Shown: piece after piece, positions 33,427-42,300 of the stretch
Position numbering within the stretch: the stretch's first letter is position 1
How the letters are laid out: every line of letters begins with the position of its first letter
Assembly (NCBI GenBank): GCA_004431415.1
Contig: QPMI01000245.1
Span: 1-64,000 of the forward strand
Direction: 5' to 3'
Length of the DNA stretch: 64,000 bases
From: Cyanophora paradoxa
Taxonomy: Eukaryota; Glaucocystophyceae; Cyanophorales; Cyanophoraceae
Translations under genes and position numbers: made by a program
The notes under the pieces: generated by a model
Database searches by the model: none
Seen by the model: only the letters and a program-made list of their open reading frames with translations
Told to the model about the DNA's origin: nothing

Positions 33427-33534
33427 TGCCTGCAGCCGTGCGGGCACGTGGTGTGCGGGACGTGCGGGCCGGCGGTGCTTTACGGGGAGGGCGCCTGCCC
33501 CGCCTGCGCCTACCTCCTCGACGCCCTCGACGAC
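33427..33534 (+). pseudogene. Half of a RING-type zinc finger
   Basis: The plus strand reads CLQPCGHVVCGTCGPAVLY then GACPACAYLL, the second half of a C3HC4 RING (C..CGH..C..C....CPAC). An in-frame TGA lies just upstream, and no first Cys pair is found in frame. It is either an isolated exon after a TGCAG acceptor or a remnant. The neighbouring aminopeptidase exon lies on the other strand. Confidence 0.5.
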
Positions 33535-33743
33535 GATATATATTGCAGCGCCAGCGCTCGATTGCAAATTAAACTGCTTTCGAATTCGGTTCAATTTAAG
33601 GGCATTAATATTCGCGGGCATATTTATTTCACACAATTCTCGCAATCAACTGGCAATTGCAATCTGAATTCATGATTATGATCATGATCAAAGCTGAATT
33701 CGAAGGTGCTCCGATCCGATGATCATGACCTGAAGCCGCCGGG

Positions 33744-36700
33744 CTATAGCTGAAATCGCGCGAGCCCCAGCAGGGATGCGAGGAGGCCGGAGACCAGAGG
33801 AAGAATTGCGCCGAGTCCCATCGCGATTGACGCCGCGGCCGAGGGAGTGCTGGCGGTGGCGGTGTAAGGGCCGAGCTTGAGGGTGCGGGCGGCCACGGTC
33901 GCCTGGACGGCGTCGGCGAGCGCCTTGCCCGTCGCGTAGGCGCCGCCGCCGCCGAACGAGGCGGCGACGAGGACGCCGCTGCCGGTGCAGGAGATGCCGG
34001 CGATGGCGACCTGGGAGCGCGAGACGGGGCCCCGCAGCGCGTTGACGGCGACGTACAGCGCGTCCTCCGCCTGCGCCCGCCCCCGGAGAGCGTCAGCGGA
34101 ATTCGTGTCGAGAATTTCGAGTTTATGAGCGCGAGCTTCAGCGCACGTCGAGGAGGCCGGAGGGGAGGGAGGCCATGTACGCCTCGCACTGGGCCTGGGT
34201 CGACTCGAAGCGGATGGAAAGCGCCGCGGGGGCCGCCTGCACGGCCGCCGCCGCCGCGACGGGCGGCGTGTATGTGAACGTGCCCGGTGCGTACACCTTG
34301 ACGACCGGGTCCGCGATGCCCGAGGCCTTCGCCCCGTTGACCTGCGGCGGAGGCGCGTCAGACGGCTTTTCGCGATCAGTGCGATCGAGCCGCTGATCAT
34401 GAGCATCGCGCTCACGGTGACTTGGCCGGCGGTGACGGCCGTCTTGAGCGCCGTGAAGAGGGCGGAGGCGCCGACGGAGCCGGTCGTGCCGCCGGCGGTG
34501 ATCTGGTCCCGCACGACGACGCCGAAGGCGCCCGTCGTGGCCAGAAGGCGGCGGGTCGCCTTGCGCCTGTGGGCGCGAAATTTGAATTCGAAATTAGTTT
34601 GAGAAGTCGACGGCGCAGCAGGCTAGGAATGCGTAGAATTCGAAGCTGCGCACGCGTTCTTGCAGTCGGCGTTGCCGACGGTGATCATCGAGTCGTCAAA
34701 CTTGTCCTTGTCCGAGCGGCCGTTGTTGAGCGTGTCGAGGAGGCCCTTGCGCTCCTTGTTCGGGTTGAACGAGTGCTTCCAGTCCTTGCACTGCCCAAAG
34801 ACCTCGTGGTCAGCTTATAATTAAAACACAGTCGCATTCGCACACTGTGACAGAGTGACGTCGACAGACGATGTATCCAGCTGCAGATATAAATGAATTC
34901 AATTAATATTGGAAGCGCACCTTGCTCTCGGTGTCGAAGCTGGTGGAGATGGTGGTGGACTGCTCGGTGACGTTCGACTTCACGACCACCGTCGACGTCG
35001 GGCCGGTCACGCCGGCCGTCATCGCCGCGTCCGGCGTGGCGCTCGTCGAGTTCGACGCCGCCGCCGGCGTCGGTGTCGGCGGTGCCGGCGCCGCAGTGGG
35101 GCTCGGGCTTGGCGTGGGCGTCGCCGTCGCCGGCGCCGGGGTCGCGCTCGGCGAGGGCGTCGGGCTCGGCGACTGCGCCGAACGCTGAGCGCAAGAACTG
35201 CGGCGGCTCGCGACCGCACTGCGCACCGGAGTGCCGGAGGGGCTCGGGCTGGGGGTGGCGCTGGGGCTCGGGCTGGGGCTCGGCGTCGGAACCACCACCG
35301 TGACGTTCAGCCGGTGCGCGAAGACATACGCCGCCTTGAATGTCGAGTAGGTGTCAGTGAGGTTGCCCCATGCGGAGTAGAAGATCGGGTAGTCGCGCGT
35401 GCCGGTCTGCGCGAGCGCTGGGAAAGGGAGAAGCGCTACCGACGCCGAACTCTGCGCGTCGGGGCTGGAGGGAATATCGCGATGGATTAGTCCATTGAAA
35501 TATGCTCGAAATAATGCGCGCTAAAGACTGCAGCTGCGCACAAGCATGCCCTTAGATTGCAATTGTATACGTACGCATACTCAGATACTGTATTTAATTT
35601 TCGAACTCTTAAATCTCGGCATATTCATGCGAATTGCAGCGCACTTGGCAACGGACGTGATCCTCTCGCCTGCTACCTCGACGCCGGAGGAGTCGTACGA
35701 CGCGATGTACCTGGTCGTGTCCGACTCCTGGATCTGGGCCAGCAACCGCCAAGGCCCGTACCTGTCTCGACACTGACTCAGCATATATATATATATATAT
35801 ATATATATACTAACAAATGGCGCTCGAAGTTTGCACACGCACGTGCTCGTCACGATGGCGAGCCCGTTGACGTAGGGGGGCGTCGTGCCCGCGAAAGTGG
35901 TGAAGTTCGTCACCGTGACTGAAGCCCCCTCGATCGCCACCTTGCAAAATTGACCGGCCACGAGGCAGGAGCCTCGCAGTTTGAGGAGGCCATGGCCAGC
36001 CACAGCAATTGCAAGCACACGCAGGAGCGCGCTGCACCTTTATGATTCGGGAGGGAAGCGCCGGCCAAATCATCGCCGTTGAAGCCCTCGCGCTCACCGA
36101 GTCACGAGTGGCCTCCTTCAAGGCGCTTGCCGGCGCCTCCGACAGCCGCCGTTTAGTCTTCCGACCGGAATCATGATCATCGAATATATATATAGAGAGT
36201 TTAATACGCATGTGCGCATGCGAGCTCTCGATTTGAGAAGCCATTAAATCCAGCGCGCGCACCGCGGCGGACGTCGGCTTCCCACGGACGCCGGTGTAGA
36301 CGTGGATTGCGGAGCCGACTGCCTCGACGGCGATCGAGTTGGCGCGCGGAACGTAGTCCGAAGCGAAGGCAGTCTTCGTGAAGGCCGCAACGAACGTCGA
36401 GCTCCCTCCTGAATATCGATCGATATATCATGATCATGCATATATGTGATCAAGAATGCATCATTAATTACTACGTATACGTATACGTTAGAATTGCAGC
36501 GTTAACGTACGCGTGTGCATCGAAAGGATCGGATCCGGGGCGCTAGCAAGCTTATAATTAAGCGATTCAATGATTTATGAGCACTGATCATGAGTAGCAC
36601 CTGTCGACGGGACGGTGATGAGGACGACGCTGTTGGCGGTGGCCTCGCTGTCCGTGAACTGGCTGAGGGATCGGCGCGCGCTTGCAGCTACGCAGGCGGG

Positions 36701-37964
36701 ACAGCCAGTGTTCGACTTGCGCTTCGCTACGATGTAGAGCTTGCCCTCGTGGTACGCCATAGATCCCGATCCGAACCCGTTGGCGCTCTTTGAGAAATGG
36801 GGATCGTGCAGAAACGCGACCCCGCACGCTGACGACGCGCTGGCGGCGGAGGGGCAGTCGGAGGACGTGGACCACACGGGCGTCACTTTCGAGGTCGCGA
36901 GATTGAGGTAGCCGATGACCGGCGTGTCCGAAACGCTGGATCCGGACATCCAGAAGAGGCCTTCGCTCGAGTTCGCGTGAAGTCCGCTCACGTTCCTGCG
37001 CATGCACGACGTCGACGCCAGCGGGAAATGATCTCAGCATTTTAAACGATCTTATTCACGATCTTTCGCATGCAGTCGCGATTGTGTGCCACTCGCGATC
37101 GAGCTCACTGGAATTTAATGGACTTGGCGTCCGCTGACGCGCCGATCGTCGGGTCCACCAAGGGCGCGGCGCTCTCTCCCTTTTGGCCCGCGACGAGCTC
37201 CGCCGAGCAGGACGAGTTCACGCGGAAGATCCCGCGATGCGTTCCCACGTAGAGGTACCCTGCGCAGCCCAATCGACGGCGCTCTTCTATATCTGGACCC
37301 TAAGCAGCACTATCCGCTGAGCTGCAGCTGCAGCTTATTAAAATATTAATAGGAAAGAATCCGGCCGGACCATCGAACTGCGAGTAATGAAGACCTGAAT
37401 GAAGAATAAATCAGATCGTACGCGATTTCAAATTTACTCAGAATTGAAAGCCTATCATATTATATAATTATAAAGAAATGATCACTCACTGCTGATCCCG
37501 TAGGCTCCTTGGCCTCCGTCGCCGAAATTGGCTGTACCGCCAGTCCCTGTACATGCATGCGCATATGGGCCGAGTCACTGTCGACTCGGCAAGCATGCGC
37601 AGCGGCGCGGTCCGAGTTCGAGGATTTCATTCTGCAAGGCTCGCGACTTGCCTTCAGTCGCGTTGCCGATCAGAGCCAAGTTGCCCAGACAGAAGCTGGA
37701 GTTCCCCTGGGCGAGGTCGTTCCAGCCGCTCCCGGCGGGCAGCGAGCGGATGCCCGGCAGCAGGCGGTCCGAGAGCGCCCCGACCCCTGCGCGCGCCGGC
37801 GCAGGCCGGCGCAAGCCGTGATCAGTCGTTGTGCAAACAAGTCAGGGCTGGCCATGGCGGGCGGGGCGGCTGCGGGCGGTACCGGCGAGGCAGCTGGCGA
37901 GGAGCACGGCAGCAGCGATGGCGACCGGTATCGGCAGCGCCGGCGAGTTCGAGGGGCGGCCCAT
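33744..37964 (-). CDS. Secreted NHL-type beta-propeller protein with mucin-like stalk and hydrophobic C-terminus
   Basis: The ATG at 37964 starts MGRPSNSPALPIPVAIAAAV, a good signal peptide. Exons on the minus strand include SDRLLPGIRSLPAG (about 37,770), GTGGTANFGDGGQGAYGIS (about 37,545-37,495), which is a clear NHL-repeat signature, LHYSQFDGPAGF (about 37,380) and YLYVGTHRGIFRVN (about 37,255). Further exons are NSSEGLFWMSGSS through GSMAYHEGKLYIVAKRK (about 36,975-36,730), AIHVYTGVRGKP (about 36,310), CKVAIEGASVTVTNFTTF (about 35,945) and RYIASYDSSGVEVAGE (about 35,710). A stalk of PSPSPSATPSPSPSG-type repeats follows (about 35,290-35,040), then FNPNKERKGLLDTLNNGRSD (about 34,770), a region rich in Ala/Val, and a hydrophobic end LGAILPLVSGLLASLLGLA before TAG at 33744-33746. 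It is probably displayed at the cell surface by a GPI or membrane anchor. Introns here are longer and AT-richer than elsewhere. Confidence 0.65.
35783..35808. repeat. (AT)13 microsatellite
   Basis: A pure AT dinucleotide run within an intron of the beta-propeller gene. Confidence 0.95.
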
Positions 37965-38411
37965 CGCGCACGACTGAATGCGGCCTGGACCGACTCGGCG
38001 ACGTGCACAGACCAAGGCCTCGGGGGACGCGTACCGTAGTTCACCCTAGCTAGAGTTATCCTGCAGCTTAGCAAAGTTAGAAGCCGCTGAGCGCGCGCTT
38101 ATATTAGCAGGCGCGCGCCTTCACTGCGGCACTGCGCATGCGCCGCGGCAGCCGCGGCTGATCATCATGGCATGAGCCGCCGATAACGTCAACGTTCGAA
38201 GCGCCGCGGCCGGGCCGGCGTCGCGATCGACGTCCCGCGGGCCGCGGCTCCCGCGGCCCGCCGCGCCTTGCCGGCGCCGACTCGGCGAGCCTCGGAGCTC
38301 GAGGGTCGACGTCCCCCGTCGGAGCGTTAAAACGTTGGATATCGATCATCATCGGATACGGGAGTCACGAGTCGACGTCACCGTCCGTCACGACTCACGA
38401 CCCGAGCAGAT
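37965..38411. promoter_or_regulatory. Upstream region of the beta-propeller gene, bounded by the retrotransposon
   Basis: About 450 bp between the start codon of the minus-strand beta-propeller gene and the LTR. It is GC-rich, with palindromic words such as GCCGCGGCAGCCGCGGC. The element inserted here, so the native promoter may have been separated from more distal elements. Confidence 0.4.
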
Positions 38412-38416
38412 GAGTT
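38412..38416. repeat. Target-site duplication (left copy), GAGTT
   Basis: The five bases immediately outside the left LTR are identical to 56970-56974 immediately outside the right LTR, as expected from integrase-mediated insertion. Confidence 0.9.
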
Positions 38417-38672
38417 TGTCGGATGAGAGGATTCCCACCCGGTGCAGCGTCCGTGCGGTCACGCACGGGCTGTGGCTGTAGCTGGGAGCACAAGTGGTCT
38501 ATTCACCAGTGTACCCGTCCAGGGATCGCGTACCCCCAAACGGAGTCGCGCCCGGCGCTAAGTCAGAATACAGAGAGTGCTAGAGCTAGCTGCTCGATAG
38601 CACTAGACTAGGGCTAGCGGCTACGCATAGACTACCGGCTAGCCTAATCCGAGGGAATCGCGGCACGCGACA
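38417..38672 (-). repeat. LTR (the element's 3' LTR)
   Basis: 256 bp, begins TGTCGGATGAGAGG and ends GCACGCGACA on the plus strand, with inverted ends TGTCG/CGACA. By eye it is identical over its full length to 56714-56969. In element orientation it would promote or terminate transcription toward the beta-propeller gene, whose start codon lies 452 bp away on the same strand. Confidence 0.95.
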
Positions 38673-38684
38673 ACTCCTCACTCT
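38673..38684 (-). promoter_or_regulatory. Candidate polypurine tract
   Basis: On the coding strand the bases just before the 3' LTR read AGAGTGAGGAGT, purine-rich and in the position where plus-strand DNA synthesis is primed. It is short and has two T interruptions, so the assignment rests on position. Confidence 0.5.
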
Positions 38685-39381
38685 GCATACGGTGCGTCCT
38701 CGCACCGGACCGCGCCAGCCGAACGTCGAGTCTGCATGCTCGACGGGGCGTCCACCCCACCGCCGGGGTGTGCACCAACCGCGGCAGCGACAGGGCGGCG
38801 GCGAGTGAACTCCTCTCGAAGTAGAATGTCCGTCATCAGCAACCAGATATGCCAGGTAGCATAGCTCGCGACCGAAATAGGAGCCGATACCAGCATAGTG
38901 CATGTACCTAGGCAACCCCAGGCCAAGCTCGAAAGATGGAAAAGCATAAAAACTCGGAAACCCCCCCAAAAGCTGGCCCAAACTCGCTCCAACGGCGAGA
39001 GCCGAAGGAGAGTGGCACGGATGGGAAGTTTCACCGCCTCGGGAAGAAACCAACGAGGAGGTATCCGGGCCGCCCATCAGGCCCAACGAAAGAGCGGGGC
39101 ACGGCTTGAGCGGACCGCCCGACAACACCTGCTTCTCGGGGCCAGATGTGCCAGCAAAGCTCACGCCCAACCACTCTTTTTCAAGCTCGTGGGCCCAGGC
39201 TCCAGAAAAGTGAACGAAAGGCTCTGAACGGCGCCCGCTACTGATCGTCTCACCCGACAAGACGGTGGCCCGACCAATAACGACCCGCTCCTCGGCCAAG
39301 ACTGAGGCAAAGCGAGCAAAGAAATCTGCCCCACGGCGCAAGCACAGCGATCGCAAAGGGAACGGCAATGGGACAAGCATC
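38685..39381 (-). other. 3' region of the element downstream of pol, with an open frame of unknown status
   Basis: About 700 bp lie between the pol stop and the polypurine tract, more than a minimal 3' untranslated region. One minus-strand frame is open from 39566, overlapping the pol end, right through to 38586. Its segment after the pol stop contains aromatic and hydrophobic residues (FFARFASVLAEERVVIG, FPSFYAFPSFELGLG). It runs into the LTR, has no recognisable motif, and may be chance. Confidence 0.3.
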
Positions 39382-42300
39382 TCACAGGTCGTCGACCAAA
39401 ATGGCGTCATCCATCTCAACCTCGTCGCCCTCGGCAGCCCGCTCGGGGCCCTCGGCGTCGACGTCAGGGGCGAGAGGTGAGTTTTGTTCTTGAGCGAGCG
39501 AGTCCGCGGGTGCGGGGTCGATCGCCGGCTCGTCAACGTTCGCGGCAGTCTTCCGAGGCCGACCAACGCGAGGGCGGGCTTGAGACTCGGAGAGACGCGT
39601 GCGGAACGGAAGCATGCAGTCGATGTGGGCGACGGTCTCGCGCAAAGGACGGGTACGGGCGTCGTCCTTGGCGGAGTAGGGCTTAGCCGATCCCTTGACC
39701 GTGTAGGTGTAACCGCCAGGGTTAACGCCGGTCACGGTGTAAGGCCCGACCCATGAATTGTACAGCCCTTTGTTGTGTTCGCCCATCCAGCACAATACCT
39801 TGTCGCCAACCTCAAAGCGGCGACGATGAGGCGGGTTGCCGGTGCGAGCAACCATGCGGTTCCGATAGAACCGACGGTACTCGCGCGAGGCAGCGTCGGC
39901 GCTCGCGGCAGCGCGCGTCATCGCGAGAAGGTAATCGGCTGGGTGCGTGTGGTCGGGGTTCACGAAGCGGACGCCGGCTCCGAAGCGCACTTCGCAGGGC
40001 AGGTGCACTTCAGAACCGCGGTGCAGGACCATTGGGGAGAACCCGGTGGCGGAGTGCACGGTGGTCCGTAACGCGAGAACGATATCGGCGTTGTAGAGAG
40101 GCCAGTCAGAGAGCGGCCGCTTGTGCTCACGGCACATGGCGTAAGCGAGAGTCTTGTAGACTCCGCCCAGGCGTTCAGCGCCGCCGTTCGAGGCGTGGTG
40201 GTAGGCGGCCGCGTGCACGAACCGGGTGCCTTTCTCCTTGAAGAACGCGTTCCACGCGCCTCCAACGAGTTGGGACCCGCGGTCCGTAAGGACGCGCGCG
40301 GGCACGCCCTCGTGCATATAGAAGTCGATCGCGGTGGCGAGCAAGGCCTCGCCGGAGATACGGGAGAGCGGGTAGATATAGCAGAACTTGGTGTACGCGT
40401 CGACGTACGCGATGATGTATCGCGAACCGTCTTCGTGCATATCCAAGTGGAAGATATCCACCTGCCACAGGTCTCCCTTGCCCGAAGGCTGTATCACCTG
40501 AATGGCGGTACGGCGGGGCTTCGCGGCCTTCGCGAACTGACAGTGCGGGCACGACCGCACAAAGCGAGCGATGGAGGCGTACATGCCAGGCCACCAGAAC
40601 CGCAGGGCGATCCGACGGGCTATCACGGGCGCGCCTCGATGGGCCCAGCCCTCGTGATAGGCGTAGAGCACCCTGTCGATCCAAGCGTCCGGCAAGACGG
40701 GTAGAAACCGGCCGGCAGGGACCAAGGGGTTGCGCTCGATGACGCCGTCGTCGGCCAGGCTGAACTCGCCGGCCAGGCGTGCAAAGCGCTCCTTGGCCCG
40801 CAGGCAGTGAGCGCAGCTGGGCGAGCAGAGGTCTGCGTCGCGCCTTGAGCCGCGGGTGCAGACAGTTGGGTTCTCGCCCTCTGTGTGGAAGGCGAGAAGC
40901 TTCTTGCAGAAGGAATCCTCCTTCTGAGCGGCGAGCAGACGCTCGCGCCTCTCGGTCGGGAACATACGGCGCAGCGCGTCGGGGAGCGCCCCGTCGACGG
41001 CTGGCGAGGGTCCGCAGGCCCACGCGTCGAGGACGGTATCCACGAAGACCGGCTTGCACGGCGGGCGAACGTCCCGGCCTCTAGGGTCGAGTTCTACCCA
41101 CCGCTGCGGGGCAGCGGTCTCGGCGGCGACCGTCTCGGGCTCGAGCGGGGCGGCGTCGTCGGGAGCCTGCCCGCGGGCAGAGGGGCGACCTCGAGCCCGC
41201 GGCGCTGGCTTGGGGTCCGGAGGGACCGGTCGGACGCGGATCTGGTGACGAGCAGTCTCGGGGGAGAGCGAGCGCCGGCGCGGAGGCCCGGGAGGCGGCT
41301 CGCCCTCGGGGTCCTCCGGCTCCCACTCAATATGGACCGGCACCGGCCGATCTGAGGGGTCGACCGGGGAACGCCAGTGGCGCGTGTTGTACTCGTCTCG
41401 AGGCTGCCGCCTCAAGGCGGGGCCGCGAGGGAAGAGCGCGTCGGGATGCAGGGGCCGCGGCTCAGCAAATCCCTTGGCGCCCCACCGACGGGGCCCGGTT
41501 TCTGAGCGCTTCGGTACCCGCTCCGCAAGAGCGAGGGGGAAGCCGTCGGCGTCGCAGGCGTCGGAGGGGCCAGGCCCTTCCGGCAACGACTCGTCGTCGA
41601 TCTCGCCCGAGGCCTCGGCCTCTGCGTGAGCGTCCTCTAGCAGCGCGGCCGGGGCGCCCAGGTCGCCCTCAGGGGCGTCGGGCATCTCCGCGTCCGAGGG
41701 GGCCTCGCGCTCTTCGACAGCGGGCGCCGGGTCCGGCTCCCGTCGTTTCGGGGGCGGCGAGACCGATTCTGGCGCGGGAGGCGCAAAGCGCTCTGGGGCG
41801 GCCCGCGCTCGCTTGCGCGTGGCGGCGTCGGTAGCCGAGGCGGAGGCCTTGGCCTCAGCGAACCCAGCCGACGCAGCAAGCTTGGCGAGCTCGCGGGGCA
41901 GGCGTCGCGGCGCGCGCTCTGGCGGCGGGGGCTCGGCGTCGGAATCTGTTTCCGCAGCACCGCCAGCCTCGCCCTCAGGCTCGGGCGCGGGCGCTTCAGG
42001 GGCGCCGGCGTCGGGCCCGGCCTCGAGAGCACTGGCTGGTACAGGGGGCCGCGACTCCTCCTCTGCATAAGAGGAGCGGCCCGTCGGGGAGGAGGGGGCG
42101 CTCGCAGGCGCCGTCCGGGGCGCTCGGCGCCTGGCGGCTCGGCCACCCTCGGCTGGGGCTTCCGCGCGGAAGCCGGCGGAGTTGGCGAGCTGGCGCAGGG
42201 CCCGCTCGGTCGGGCCCAGCTGCATCCTAAAGATGCCCAGCGGAACGTCGGGATCCTCAGGCTCAGCCCCTACAGCGTACTGCGGGATGCCGAAGCCCTC

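Noticed and set aside
38423-38611. Identical 62-codon frames in both LTRs (also 56720-56908)
   Set aside because: They are identical because the LTRs are identical. The frame crosses the LTR with no protein feature and lies antisense to the element.
38685-39566. Envelope gene of the retroelement
   Set aside because: No signal peptide, furin-like site or membrane-spanning helix is seen. Kept only as an open frame of unknown status.
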